Below are positions 50,968 through 60,050 of a stretch of 64,000 bases of DNA, in pieces. The DNA comes from Clostridium acidisoli DSM 12555 (GTDB lineage: Bacteria; Bacillota; Clostridia; Clostridiales; Clostridiaceae), in NCBI RefSeq assembly GCF_900176305.1, contig NZ_FWXH01000002.1:1-64000 (forward strand), written 5' to 3'. Made by a program: the position numbers and the translations under genes. Position 1 is the first letter of the stretch; each line of letters opens with the position of its first letter. Under the pieces are notes generated by a model that did not search any database, was not told the DNA's origin, and saw only the letters and a list, made by a program, of their open reading frames with translations.

Positions 50968-52164
50968 ATGAAAAAAGAATTAATTGAAGTATTACATATA
51001 TTTCAACAGGGTTATGTAGAAAGAGATTGTAAGAAAATAGATGCTTTTATGGGAAAACTATTTGATAAAGATGAGGATGTTGTGGCAGTTGGTACAAGCA
51101 GTGGAGAATGGTGTTTAGGTTATGATGAGATAAAGGACTTATTTTTAAGTGATTGGGAAGATTGGGGGGATGTTAGAATTAATTCTGACAAAGCTAATAT
51201 AATGGAGTTTGGAAATACTGCTTTAATTTATACACCTGGTACTGTAAAATATTCTTTTAATAGTAAAAGTGAAACTTATACACGTTATTTAGGATATATA
51301 AAAGATTACTTTAATGAAGATTCTGATGATAACAAAAAAACTGACAAAATTAAGTTATCTGAAATAAATTGGACGTTAAGTCATTTACTAACACAAAGGG
51401 ACACTATTCAAAGGGAGTATTTATGGGATTTGCGTATTTCTTTTGTGCTAATTAAAAAAGATGCTAGATGGATCATAAAGCATATGCAATTTTCGTTTCC
51501 TGTTGCTGGGTATTTGCCAGAAGTTAGAATTGATAATTATAGTGATGCTTTAGATGATTTTAATGAAGAAACTAAGCAAATTGAAGAGTATTATGAAAAA
51601 ATCAAATGCTCATATAGAGAGGAAATATTAAGAGTTTTACAAAACTTTAATAATGAATATTTAGATAAAAGTAAAGAAGTAGGCATTATAGCTAGTAAAT
51701 ATTTTGATGTTAACAATCCTTTAATTTTGAATGCAGATAACTGCATTTATACAAATAAAAAAGGAATTGAGGAGTTCATAGAAAACCATAGAGCCTGCTA
51801 TGATGAAATTGAATTAGACTATAAAAATTGTTTGGTTAGTTCAAATGAAAATTTAGTATGGATAGTCACACACGGAACCATGAAAAAATCAATTTCTGAA
51901 AAGGAAAGCCTGGAAAACACTATAAATACAATTAAAAGTATATTTATCAATGATATAGAGGATAGAGAGAAGCTTTTCAGGATAAGAAGAAGCATTGCTG
52001 GTGTTTTCAAGGAAACTGCTAAAGGTGAGGATTATGTTTGGCCTTTTAGGTTTGAAGCAGCCTTAAGTAGAGAAAACGGCAAATGGGTATTTAAATATCT
52101 TCAATTTTCTCTTCCTTTTTACTATATATTAGAGGAGAAGACTGACGCAGCAAAGCTATTGTAA
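50968..52164 (+). CDS. Protein with two SnoaL/NTF2-like domains
   Basis: The 398-residue protein contains two similar halves, each starting with a helix and a pattern like EVLHIFQQGYVERDCKKIDAF (residues 6-26) or REEILRVLQNFNNEYLDKSK (about 213-232). Each half ends with W-I/V-F-K-x-M/L-Q-F-S (WIIKHMQFSFP and WVFKYLQFSLP). This is a tandem NTF2/SnoaL-type fold. Function is unknown; NTF2-like domains bind small ligands. It follows a long attenuator leader. GAAGGGAG precedes the ATG. Confidence 0.78.
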   Translation: MKKELIEVLHIFQQGYVERDCKKIDAFMGKLFDKDEDVVAVGTSSGEWCLGYDEIKDLFLSDWEDWGDVRINSDKANIMEFGNTALIYTPGTVKYSFNSKSETYTRYLGYIKDYFNEDSDDNKKTDKIKLSEINWTLSHLLTQRDTIQREYLWDLRISFVLIKKDARWIIKHMQFSFPVAGYLPEVRIDNYSDALDDFNEETKQIEEYYEKIKCSYREEILRVLQNFNNEYLDKSKEVGIIASKYFDVNNPLILNADNCIYTNKKGIEEFIENHRACYDEIELDYKNCLVSSNENLVWIVTHGTMKKSISEKESLENTINTIKSIFINDIEDREKLFRIRRSIAGVFKETAKGEDYVWPFRFEAALSRENGKWVFKYLQFSLPFYYILEEKTDAAKLL

Positions 52165-52229
52165 TATGATGAAATTTAAAGATTTAGCTAGAAATTTTCA
52201 TTAAACATAAATAATTAACAAAAACTATA

Positions 52230-52257
52230 TTGACAAATAAGCAATAATTGCTAAAAT
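52230..52257 (+). promoter_or_regulatory. htpG promoter
   Basis: TTGACA (52230-52235) and TAAAAT (52252-52257) are 16 bases apart and lie immediately before the CIRCE element. Confidence 0.75.
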
Positions 52258-52261
52258 AAAG

Positions 52262-52288
52262 TTAGCACTCATTTACTGCGAGTGCTAA
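52262..52288. promoter_or_regulatory. CIRCE element (HrcA operator)
   Basis: TTAGCACTC (52262-52270), a 9-base spacer and GAGTGCTAA (52280-52288) match the CIRCE consensus exactly. HrcA repressor binds here in heat-shock operons of Gram-positive bacteria. It places htpG under HrcA control. In B. subtilis htpG lacks CIRCE. Confidence 0.97.
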
Positions 52289-52373
52289 CAAAAGTAATGG
52301 TTTTATAAAAAAAGCTAAAAAGCATTTGTTGTAGATGGAAGAAGTAAGAGGAACGACTATCTAATGTTAAAAT

Positions 52374-52408
52374 AACCTCACCTACAATGAATGGTGAGGT
52401 TTTATTTT
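52374..52408 (+). terminator. Hairpin with T run in the htpG leader
   Basis: AACCTCACC (52374-52382) and GGTGAGGTT (52393-52401) are perfect 9-bp arms followed by TTATTTTA, so it looks like a terminator placed between promoter and gene. TTGTAGATG (52328-52336) could pair with CACCTACAA (52379-52387) with one mismatch and block it. Confidence 0.6.
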
Positions 52409-52429
52409 ATATTGAAAGGAAATGATAAA

Positions 52430-54304
52430 ATGGCAACAAAAGAATTCAAGGCAGAGTCCAAAAGATTACTTGACTTAATGATTCATTCAATTTACACAAA
52501 TAAGGAAATATTTTTGAGAGAACTTATATCAAATGCAAGTGATGCAATTGATAAAAATTATTATCGTTCACTTACAGATACAAATATTAGTTTTAACAAA
52601 GATGATTTCTATATTAGAATTACACCAGATAAAGAGAATAGAACTCTTACCATTACTGACAACGGAATAGGTATGACAAAAGAAGAACTTGAAAACAACT
52701 TAGGTACTATTGCAAAAAGTGGTTCATTCGCATTTAAAAATGAAAATGAAGCAAAAGAAGGCGTAGATATTATAGGCCAATTTGGAGTTGGATTTTATTC
52801 AGCATTTATGGTGTCAGATTCTATTATTGTAAAAAGTCGTGCTGTTAATTCAGAACAGGCATATAAATGGGAATCTAAAGGTGCAGAAGGTTATGAAATT
52901 GAAAACACTGAAAAAGAAGCAGTAGGAACTGAAATTATATTAAAAATTAAAGAAAACACTGATGATGAAAAATATGATGAATATTTAGATGAATATAAAT
53001 TAAAATCTTTAATAAAGAAATATTCTGATTTTATAAAATACCCAATTAAAATGCTTGTAAAGAAAAGCAAGCTAAAAGAGGGCAGTGAAAAAGATTATGA
53101 AGATTATTTTGAAGATGAAATTTTAAATAGTATGGTACCAATTTGGAGAAAAAATAAAAATGAATTAAAACCTGAGGATTATGATCAATTTTATATGGAT
53201 AAGCATTTTGGCTATGAAAAACCTCTTAAAGCAATTCATGCAAGTGTTGAAGGAATTACAAGTTATAATACTATACTTTTCATTCCAGCTAATGCACCTT
53301 ATGATTTTTACACAAAAGAGTTTCAAAAGGGATTAGAACTTTATTCAAATGGTGTATTGATAATGGAAAAATGTGCAGATTTATTACCAGATTATTTTAG
53401 TTTTGTACAGGGTTTAGTTGATTCAGCAGATCTTTCTCTTAATATTTCAAGAGAACTTTTGCAGCATGATAGACAATTAAAAATCATTGCAAAAAACATA
53501 AAGGGTAAAATAAAGAGTGAGCTTCTTTCAATGCTTAAGAATGACAGAGAAAAATATGATGAATTTTATAAGAGCTTTGGAAGACAGCTTAAATATGGTG
53601 TTTATTCTGACTTTGGAAGTAATAAAGAAGACATTCAAGATTTGTTATTGTTCTACTCTTCTACAGAGAAAAAACTTGTAAGTCTTGATGAATATATTTC
53701 TCGTATGAAGGAAGAACAAAAATTCATATATTATGCAACAGGTGAAAGTATAGAAAAACTTGAAAAATTACCACAGACTGAACTTATTAAAGATAAAGGT
53801 TTTGAAATATTATACTTTACTGATGACATTGATGAATTTGCAATTAAAATGCTAACAAAATACAAGGAAAAAGAGTTCAAATCTGCATCTAGTGGAGATT
53901 TAGGATTTGAAGTTGACGAAAAAGAAAATCAAAAAGAAACAGAAGAAAATAAAGATTTATTTGAATTTATGAAAGAAACCTTAAATGGTAAAGTTAAAGA
54001 TGTTCGAGTATCAAAAAGATTAAAAAATCATCCAGTTTGTCTTTCTAATGAAGGTGAACTATCAATTGAAATGGAAAAAGTGCTTAAAATGATGCCTGAC
54101 AATCAAAATGTTAAGGCTGATAAAATTCTAGAAATAAACACAAATCACGAGATGTTTGCTGCAATCAAACAGGCATTTGCAGAAGATAAAGATAAATTAA
54201 AAATGCTTTCAAACGTTTTATATAATCAAGCATTGTTAATCGAAGGACTTTCTATAGATGATCCAGTACAATTTGCAAATGATGTATGCAACTTAATTAA
54301 ATAA
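52430..54304 (+). CDS. htpG: Molecular chaperone HtpG (Hsp90)
   Basis: The 624-residue protein has the Hsp90 N-terminal ATPase: [47 protein letters not shown]. The middle and C-terminal domains follow ([20 protein letters not shown]). It assists folding and remodelling of client proteins with ATP. I start at ATG 52430 with AAAGGAAAT upstream; an in-frame codon 39 bases earlier falls in the leader hairpin. Expression is under a promoter with CIRCE, so it should be induced by heat or protein damage. A strong terminator follows. Confidence 0.97.
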   Translation: MATKEFKAESKRLLDLMIHSIYTNKEIFLRELISNASDAIDKNYYRSLTDTNISFNKDDFYIRITPDKENRTLTITDNGIGMTKEELENNLGTIAKSGSFAFKNENEAKEGVDIIGQFGVGFYSAFMVSDSIIVKSRAVNSEQAYKWESKGAEGYEIENTEKEAVGTEIILKIKENTDDEKYDEYLDEYKLKSLIKKYSDFIKYPIKMLVKKSKLKEGSEKDYEDYFEDEILNSMVPIWRKNKNELKPEDYDQFYMDKHFGYEKPLKAIHASVEGITSYNTILFIPANAPYDFYTKEFQKGLELYSNGVLIMEKCADLLPDYFSFVQGLVDSADLSLNISRELLQHDRQLKIIAKNIKGKIKSELLSMLKNDREKYDEFYKSFGRQLKYGVYSDFGSNKEDIQDLLLFYSSTEKKLVSLDEYISRMKEEQKFIYYATGESIEKLEKLPQTELIKDKGFEILYFTDDIDEFAIKMLTKYKEKEFKSASSGDLGFEVDEKENQKETEENKDLFEFMKETLNGKVKDVRVSKRLKNHPVCLSNEGELSIEMEKVLKMMPDNQNVKADKILEINTNHEMFAAIKQAFAEDKDKLKMLSNVLYNQALLIEGLSIDDPVQFANDVCNLIK

Positions 54305-54318
54305 AACATATATTTCTG

Positions 54319-54352
54319 AAAAGGTGACTTGATAAATTTAAGTCACCTTTTG
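54319..54352 (+). terminator. Terminator after htpG
   Basis: AAAAGGTGACTT (54319-54330) and AAGTCACCTTTT (54340-54351) form a perfect 12-bp stem with T residues in the right arm. Confidence 0.85.
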
Positions 54353-54382
54353 GTATGTCTGATTATAATTATTTAAAACTGA

Positions 54383-54508
54383 CTACCTTTCACCTCTTGT
54401 TAGTTTTTCTGTTTTATGTTTCTTCATTTCATCATTATGAACAACTTCTGGCTTTGAACTTTTCATAGCTTGTTTTCGAGTTCCTTTTTTTCCTGTAGCA
54501 TGTGACAT
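54383..54508 (-). CDS. Small basic protein of 41 residues
   Basis: On the reverse strand, ATG at 54508 with AAAGGAAG about 10 bases upstream encodes a Lys/Arg-rich protein beginning MSHATGKKGTRKQAMKSS and ending KLTRGER, with stop at 54383. It is too short for a firm assignment. The strong base composition and ribosome binding site support a real gene, perhaps a spore or nucleic-acid-binding peptide. Confidence 0.5.
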   Translation of the reverse strand: MSHATGKKGTRKQAMKSSKPEVVHNDEMKKHKTEKLTRGER

Positions 54509-54847
54509 AATAAAACACTTCCTTTCATTGATATGATTACCGGACAAAATGCAATTATTCACTTACCACAGATATATTTACTAATTATCAAAATTCGTCT
54601 ACAAGAGCAGGAATGTCATATAATTAACATAATTAAGATTATGTTAATTATATAAAAAGTAAACCTGACACCTGTTTAACTATACATTATGCTTTTCACA
54701 ACAAATGGGACTGACTTCGTATGGAAGTTGTGGTTTTGAAATATTAATAATAAAAACAATTAAAAAATATTAAATTGATAAAATTATATTGATTTTATTA
54801 ACAAATAATGATAGTATTTACTTAAAGTAATTGAGGTGGTGTTTATT
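54509..54847. other. 339-bp intergenic region with a 16-bp inverted repeat
   Basis: The main element is ATATAATTAACATAAT (54618-54633) with its perfect complement (54638-54653) around TAAG. It is too A/T-rich for a strong terminator and could be a protein-binding or RNA stem site. A second short dyad, ACTTC/GAAGT, is at about 54716-54730. I see no ORF with a ribosome binding site other than the small reverse-strand gene to its left. Confidence 0.5.
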
Positions 54848-56281
54848 ATGAAAGAAAGTGAAATTTTAACAGAGAGTTCGGGTTATAAACAGGAACTCAA
54901 AAGAAATTTAAAACTATTTAGTTCTTTTGCAGTAGCCTTTTCTTTTATTTCCATTACCACAGGCATATTTACAAATTATCAATTTTTGCTAACAACTGCA
55001 GGACCAGCTGGAATTTGGTCGTGGATAATAACTGCAGTTGGTCAGATACTTGTAGGTTTGATTTTTGCTGAACTTTCTGGGGTAATTCCTATTTCGGGCT
55101 ATTCATATCAATGGATAAAAAGACTATCAACACCGATGATGGGATGGATAACTGGATGGGGATGCTTTTGCCTTTTAGTGCTTTTAGTTCCAACAGTTGA
55201 TTGGGGACTTGCACCAATAATTGCATCATTAGTTGGGATTATTGGTTCACCTACACAGATTTCAGTTATAGTAATTGTTACTTTGATTATTCAGGCAACA
55301 CTTAATATTGTTGGAGTAAAACTGGCTACCTTGATTAATAATGCTGCAGTATTTACAGAAAGTGTAGGCATATTAGTTTTAACAGTAGTTCTCATAGTGG
55401 TTGCATTTAAAAACGGAAATAATCCTACTATACTTTTTACTACAGGCAACACAGGACATGGAATAAGTTATGTGCAACCGTTTATCATGAGTTTATTATT
55501 GGGAGCTTTCACTTTAGTTGGTTTTGAAACTTCTGCTAATCTAAGCGAGGAAACTGTAAATGCTGAAAAAACTGTACCAAAAGCAGTAATAAGCTCTATA
55601 ACTATATCCGGAATTTTTGGCATGTTATTTCTTATTGCGGTTACTTTTGCAATTAGTGACTTAGCCAAAACTACTGCCTCAGGTAATCCAATTCCATATA
55701 TTTTGCAATCAAACCTTGGACCTGTTGTTGGAAAGATATTTCTAATTATAGTAAGCATATCTATTTTTGCGTGTAGTACGGTTATTATGACCTCAGGTGC
55801 AAGATTAATATATGCTATGTCAAGAGACAACGTATTTTTTGCGAGTAAAGTGTTTTGTAAGGTTTCAGCTAAAACCGCATCTCCTTATTGCGCAACAATA
55901 TTAATATTAGTTTTAGGCATAGTTGCCACATTGTTTTCTAATTCATTAACTACTCTTGTGGGGGTTACATCTGTACTTCCGGGAACAATTTATCTTACTA
56001 CTATAGTTTGCTATGGTTTGGCACGAAAAAATGTTGAAATAAAAAAAGGTTGTTTTAATCTAGATAAAGCAGCAAAACCAGTATTTATTCTTGCCACAAT
56101 ATGGCTTGTATTTGAGCTTTGTGTACTTACAATTCCAAAGGATTTTCATACTACTACACTTCTAACAGTTGCACTAATATTTGTAGGTTTTGCATTATAT
56201 TTTATGTTCTTTAGAAAGTCAGCTTTGGCTGAGGTAGATAAATATATTGAAGGTGATAGTAATGTTGAAGAAATTTTATAA
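54848..56281 (+). CDS. APC family amino acid permease
   Basis: The 477-residue protein has 12 membrane helices and the APC/amino acid-polyamine-choline transporter pattern: GIFTNYQFLLTTAGPAGIWSW in helix 1, FAELSGVIPISGYSYQWIKR in helix 2-3, and GFETSANLSEETVNAEKTVPKA in the central loop. It should import amino acids or amines. I start at ATG 54848, since GAGGTGGTG lies about 7 bases upstream; a GTG at 54836 is within that site. It is alone in its transcript. Confidence 0.9.
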   Translation: MKESEILTESSGYKQELKRNLKLFSSFAVAFSFISITTGIFTNYQFLLTTAGPAGIWSWIITAVGQILVGLIFAELSGVIPISGYSYQWIKRLSTPMMGWITGWGCFCLLVLLVPTVDWGLAPIIASLVGIIGSPTQISVIVIVTLIIQATLNIVGVKLATLINNAAVFTESVGILVLTVVLIVVAFKNGNNPTILFTTGNTGHGISYVQPFIMSLLLGAFTLVGFETSANLSEETVNAEKTVPKAVISSITISGIFGMLFLIAVTFAISDLAKTTASGNPIPYILQSNLGPVVGKIFLIIVSISIFACSTVIMTSGARLIYAMSRDNVFFASKVFCKVSAKTASPYCATILILVLGIVATLFSNSLTTLVGVTSVLPGTIYLTTIVCYGLARKNVEIKKGCFNLDKAAKPVFILATIWLVFELCVLTIPKDFHTTTLLTVALIFVGFALYFMFFRKSALAEVDKYIEGDSNVEEIL

Positions 56282-56291
56282 CAAATTTTAG

Positions 56292-56320
56292 TTGATTATA
56301 TAAAGATATTTTTGTATAAT
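56292..56320 (+). promoter_or_regulatory. Promoter of the ABC-F gene
   Basis: TTGATT (56292-56297) and TATAAT (56315-56320) are 17 bases apart. The start near 56327 leaves a leader of about 255 bases before the TTG start of the ABC-F gene. Confidence 0.65.
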
Positions 56321-56340
56321 CATGGTGGGTTCATTATTTT

Positions 56341-56581
56341 ATGAAAGGTAAAGGTATATAGAAGAAATGAGAATATAATCCTTATTAGAAGACTTAATCA
56401 CAATTTAACAATTTAAATTTTAAAGTTTTTTTGTGATATATAAAAAGTTCTCAGAGGATTATTATACCTTTTTATGATTTTAAAGCAGCCTATTCATACA
56501 GGTTTAGTTATGATGTTATGGTTTGATAATTGTGGACATTTTTGGTGTATAATCCTCTCTGAAAAAAGGAGTGGATTTTTT
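56341..56581 (+). promoter_or_regulatory. ABC-F leader with short ORFs and a hairpin near the ribosome binding site
   Basis: The leader holds short ORFs such as ATGAAAGGTAAAGGTATATAG (56341) and a stem: CAGAGGATTATTATACC (about 56453-56469) against GGTGTATAATCCTCTCTG (about 56544-56561). The last ends next to AAAAAAGGAG, so it could occlude the ribosome binding site. Leaders of this type regulate several ABC-F antibiotic resistance genes by ribosome stalling. Control here is inferred. Confidence 0.5.
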
Positions 56582-58219
56582 TTGGTTATTTTAGAAATTA
56601 ACAATTTAAAAAAATATTATGGAGATAGGTTACTTTTACAGATTGATAAACTAAAGATTTATAGTGAAGATAGAATAGGTATTGTAGGTTTAAATGGTGT
56701 AGGGAAAAGCACTTTGTTAGATATAATTACAAATAAAGTTATTCCAGAGGAAGGTAACATAAAGATCTATGGTTCGTATGCTTATATTACACAATTAGAC
56801 CAGGCAAAAGAGGATTTTATAGATGAAAAATTTATAAAAGAATTTAATTTAAGTGGAAAGAAAAAAGAATTTTTGAGTGGTGGGGAGAAAAATAAATTTA
56901 AAATTGCTCAAGCTTTTAGTAAAGACATAAATGTTTTATTTGCAGATGAACCCACAGCTAATTTAGATATATTAAGTATTCAAAAATTTCAAGATATGAT
57001 TAAAAGATTTAAGGGAGCTATTATGATGGTATCTCATGATAGAGAACTTCTGGATAATTGCTGTAATGTCATAATGGAAGTAGACAATGGAACTGTGACA
57101 ACATACAAAGGCAATTATAGTAACTTTATTAAGCTTAAAAAAGCTAAATTGGAGAGGGAAGAATTTGAATACAGTGAATATATTAAAGAAAAAAACAAAT
57201 TACAAAAAGCTGTTTTAGATATAGAAGGCAAATCTAAGGTAGTGAGAAACGCACCTAAAAGAATGGGTAATTCAGAAGCAAGACTTCATAAAATGGGAAA
57301 TCAAAAGGCAAAGGCTTCCCTAGATAAATCTAAAAAAGCCATAATATCAAGGCTTGATAGACTACAGGTCAAAGAAAAACCTAAAAATACAGAAAAAATA
57401 AAAATAGATTTAAAAGAATCCAATGGTATTTATAACAAAATATTAATTGAAGGAGAAAATATTAATAAAGGCTTCGGTAAGAATAAGCTTTTTGAATATG
57501 GCGATTTTAAAATATACAATAAAACAAGAACAGCAATAGTAGGTAATAACGGTTCTGGAAAAACTACGCTAATAAAAATGATCATAAATAAAGAACAGGG
57601 AATAAAGGTTTCAAAAAATTTAAAGATAGGTTATTTCAGTCAGGATTTTTCTATACTTGACGAAAATAAAACTATTATCGAAAATATAATGGAAAGTAGT
57701 ATTTATGATGAGAGTTTTTCAAGGATAACTCTATCTAGGCTTCTATTTAAGAGAGAAGAGGTTTACAAAAAAGTTTTAAAACTTAGTGGAGGGGAAAGAG
57801 TAAAAGTTTCTTTTGCTAAAATCATATTAAGTGATATAAATTTACTTATATTAGATGAACCAACAAACTATTTAGATATATATTCTATGGAAGCAGTAGA
57901 AAAGGTATTGCTAGAATTTAAAGGAAATTTGATTTTTGTATCCCATGATTTAAGGTTTATAAATAAGTTAGCCACAAATATAATTGTGTTAGAGGATAAT
58001 AAATTGATAAGTTATGCAGGAAATTATGAAAGTTATATAGAAAATAAGAAACATTTAAAAGATGATAGAAAGGACCTTGAGCAGAAAATAATAGTTCTTG
58101 AAAATAAACTAGCAGAAATTATAGGAAAGATATCTATGCCAAGAAAAAACGATAATATTAAGGAATTAGATAAAGAGTACACGCTTGTTTTACAAGAGTT
58201 AAAGGACCTTAAGAGGTAA
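56582..58219 (+). CDS. ABC-F ribosomal protection protein (Vga/Lsa/VmlR/CplR type)
   Basis: The 545-residue protein has two ABC domains: first Walker A GLNGVGKST and signature FLSGGEKNK with Walker B LFADEPTANLD, second Walker A GNNGSGKTT, LSGGERVKVSFAKI and LILDEPTNYLD. They are joined by a charged linker (about residues 180-270) with VRNAPKRMGNSEARLHKMGNQ-like sequence, the antibiotic-resistance domain of ABC-F proteins. These bind the ribosomal E site and displace pleuromutilins, lincosamides or streptogramin A. I start at TTG 56582 with GGAG 11 bases upstream; an in-frame ATG 108 bases earlier would add leader-derived residues. Confidence 0.88.
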   Translation: MVILEINNLKKYYGDRLLLQIDKLKIYSEDRIGIVGLNGVGKSTLLDIITNKVIPEEGNIKIYGSYAYITQLDQAKEDFIDEKFIKEFNLSGKKKEFLSGGEKNKFKIAQAFSKDINVLFADEPTANLDILSIQKFQDMIKRFKGAIMMVSHDRELLDNCCNVIMEVDNGTVTTYKGNYSNFIKLKKAKLEREEFEYSEYIKEKNKLQKAVLDIEGKSKVVRNAPKRMGNSEARLHKMGNQKAKASLDKSKKAIISRLDRLQVKEKPKNTEKIKIDLKESNGIYNKILIEGENINKGFGKNKLFEYGDFKIYNKTRTAIVGNNGSGKTTLIKMIINKEQGIKVSKNLKIGYFSQDFSILDENKTIIENIMESSIYDESFSRITLSRLLFKREEVYKKVLKLSGGERVKVSFAKIILSDINLLILDEPTNYLDIYSMEAVEKVLLEFKGNLIFVSHDLRFINKLATNIIVLEDNKLISYAGNYESYIENKKHLKDDRKDLEQKIIVLENKLAEIIGKISMPRKNDNIKELDKEYTLVLQELKDLKR

Positions 58220-58256
58220 ACTTAGGTTGTTATGAAAAATTTGGGGGGAATATTAA

Positions 58257-58790
58257 ATGAAATTTTTAAGACCAGCTATTGAATACAAACAACAGATTTT
58301 AGAATACAAAAACGAATTTATAGAGAATGGTGACAGTTTGGATGGTACATCATACTTGGCAAAATATGATGTTTGTGAAGAATGGATTAAATTTGTATTA
58401 GATAACGAAAAAGAAAGTACAAAACACACTGAAGTAACTGCAAACGTGTTTTTAGCAATCAGGGAAGAAGATAATAAATTAGTTGGGATGATAAATATAA
58501 GGCATACTTTGAATGAATATTTATATAATTACGGAGGACATATTGGATATAGCGTAAGAAAAAACGAACGAAGGAAAGGTTATGCTAAGGAAATGCTGAA
58601 AATTGCATTAGAGGAATGTAGAAAATTGGCAATGGAAAAAGTTTTACTTACTTGTGATGCTGATAATATTGCTTCTGCAAGGACAATATTATCTTGTGGT
58701 GGAATATTGGAAAATGAAGTTAAAGCTCCTAATGATGCAATATTAACTCAGCGATATTGGATTACATTAAAAAATAAACTTGTGTTATAA
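58257..58790 (+). CDS. GNAT family N-acetyltransferase
   Basis: The 177-residue protein has a GNAT fold with the acetyl-CoA loop in GGHIGYSVRKNERRKGYAKEMLKIALEECRKL (about 95-126) and the C-terminal block ALLTCDADNIASARTIL-like, typical of the RimJ/RimL-like subfamily. The acceptor substrate is unknown. GGGGG precedes the ATG at 58257. It follows the ABC-F gene by 37 bp and may share its transcript, although not an obvious resistance partner. Confidence 0.88.
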   Translation: MKFLRPAIEYKQQILEYKNEFIENGDSLDGTSYLAKYDVCEEWIKFVLDNEKESTKHTEVTANVFLAIREEDNKLVGMINIRHTLNEYLYNYGGHIGYSVRKNERRKGYAKEMLKIALEECRKLAMEKVLLTCDADNIASARTILSCGGILENEVKAPNDAILTQRYWITLKNKLVL

Positions 58791-58881
58791 TTAAACTAAT
58801 TTAATATGAATGGTAACAGAACTAATTTTGATGATAAGAAAATTTAAAATGGAGCGATACGTAACTTTTATGTGAATTTAG

Positions 58882-58937
58882 AAAAGCATGAAAAGGGGTA
58901 CACCACCGCGGGTGTATTTACTTTTTATGCTTTTTTT
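58882..58937 (+). terminator. Nested hairpin with T run before the ThiS-ThiF gene
   Basis: AAAAGCATGAAAAG (58882-58895) pairs with CTTTTTATGCTTTT (58921-58934) around an inner stem TACACC/GGTGTA (58899-58904 and 58911-58916), followed by more T residues. It is a terminator by form and lies in the leader or gap before the ThiS-ThiF gene. Confidence 0.7.
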
Positions 58938-58991
58938 TATTAATTAAATACAGCGCTTTATATATATAAATAAAATAGAGGGAGGGTTAAA

Positions 58992-59792
58992 ATGAACATT
59001 TATGTAAACGAAAGAAAAACAGAAGTAAAACAAGGAACAAGTGCTTTTCAATTAAAAGAAACTGTAAAGAAGAATGCAGATGTGACTGTGTTTAATGGCT
59101 TTATAATAAAGCAAGACTATGAGTTGAAGGAAAACGATACAGTTATATTCATTAAAAAAGGAGAAATCCCAAAACAAGAGGATTTGGAAGCTGCACTTGT
59201 ATCAAGACATACTCCTTTTGTACATGAAAAAATTAAAAAGATCACTGTTGGAATTGCTGGACTCGGAGGACTTGGATCAAATGTAGCATTATCCTTAGCT
59301 AGAATTGGAATTGGAAAGTTAGTTTTAGTAGATTTTGATGTAGTAGAACCAAGTAATTTAAATAGGCAGCAGTATTTTCTAAAGCATCTAGGAATGAGAA
59401 AAACAGAAGCATTAGATGATGTAATAAAAAACTGTAATCCTTTTGTAAAAATTGAAAAGAGAGATGTGTTTTTAGATGAAACTAATATAGAGGATACATT
59501 CAAAGATGTAGATATAATAGTCGAAGCCTTTGATAATGCAGTCTCTAAGTCAGTATTAGTAAATACTGTTTTAAGTAAGATGAGTGATAAAAAAATTATT
59601 TCAGCTTCTGGAATGGCTGGGTATTTTTCAAGTAATACCATTATTACGAAGAAAATAAGAGACAACTTTTATTTAATTGGTGATGGAGAAAATGAGGCTA
59701 AGCCAGGTTGTGGATTAATGGCACCTAGAGTTGCAATTGCAGCTAATCATGAAGCTAACGCTGTTTTGAGAATTATATTAGGAGAAGAATAA
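58992..59792 (+). CDS. thiF: ThiS-ThiF fusion (sulfur carrier and adenylyltransferase)
   Basis: The 266-residue protein has a ThiS-like ubiquitin fold (residues 1-60: MNIYVNERKTEVKQGTSAFQL, ENDTVIFIKKGE) followed by a ThiF/MoeB-type adenylyltransferase. The latter has the nucleotide loop VGIAGLGGLGSNVALSLARIG (about 87-107), FDVVEPSNLNRQQYF, and the GCGLMAPRVAIAANHEA end. It should adenylate a sulfur carrier for thiazole formation in thiamine synthesis. The ThiS part lacks a terminal GlyGly, so it cannot act as carrier in the usual way. The family (ThiF family 2) is known in clostridia. A GGGAGGG lies before the ATG. Confidence 0.88.
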   Translation: MNIYVNERKTEVKQGTSAFQLKETVKKNADVTVFNGFIIKQDYELKENDTVIFIKKGEIPKQEDLEAALVSRHTPFVHEKIKKITVGIAGLGGLGSNVALSLARIGIGKLVLVDFDVVEPSNLNRQQYFLKHLGMRKTEALDDVIKNCNPFVKIEKRDVFLDETNIEDTFKDVDIIVEAFDNAVSKSVLVNTVLSKMSDKKIISASGMAGYFSSNTIITKKIRDNFYLIGDGENEAKPGCGLMAPRVAIAANHEANAVLRIILGEE

Positions 59793-59933
59793 GAAGTATA
59801 TGTAACTTACGCATGTACATGTTTTGCCTATTTGCTTCATGCTGATAATAGTCATTCTAACCATTATAGGTGAGTTGTTTGTATATATATGTTTTTTAGA
59901 TGCATCGAAAAAAATTGAATCTCCAGAAATTTA

Positions 59934-59970
59934 AAGCCTATTGAAGTGCAAATTGTACTTCAATAGGCTT
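59934..59970 (+). terminator. Terminator after the ThiS-ThiF gene
   Basis: AAGCCTATTGAAGT (59934-59947) and ACTTCAATAGGCTT (59957-59970) are perfect complements, a stable stem followed by ATTTAAAA. The rest of the 59793-60050 gap shows only a promoter for the next gene. Confidence 0.75.
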
Positions 59971-59983
59971 ATTTAAAATATAG

Positions 59984-60010
59984 TTGACAATATTAATGAA
60001 CAGATATAAT
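59984..60010 (+). promoter_or_regulatory. Promoter of the DUF2087 gene pair
   Basis: TTGACA (59984-59989) and TATAAT (60005-60010) are 15 bases apart. The start would be near 60017, about 35 bases before the ATG. Confidence 0.65.
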
Positions 60011-60050
60011 ATATGTTTATGGAATAAATAAACACGATAAGGAGCTTTCG

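Noticed and set aside
56474-56581. N-terminal 36-residue extension of the ABC-F protein
   Set aside because: It lies on the leader stem with no well-spaced ribosome binding site, and the ABC-F domain begins just after TTG 56582 where GGAG is present.
58890-58920. T-box-like ACCGCGG before the ThiS-ThiF gene
   Set aside because: The T-box bulge TGGT is not present (the preceding bases read GTACACC), and there is no specifier stem or AGTA loop in the short region upstream.
58800-58990. TPP riboswitch before the ThiS-ThiF gene
   Set aside because: The conserved CTGAGA and ACCTGATCTGG-type elements are not seen.
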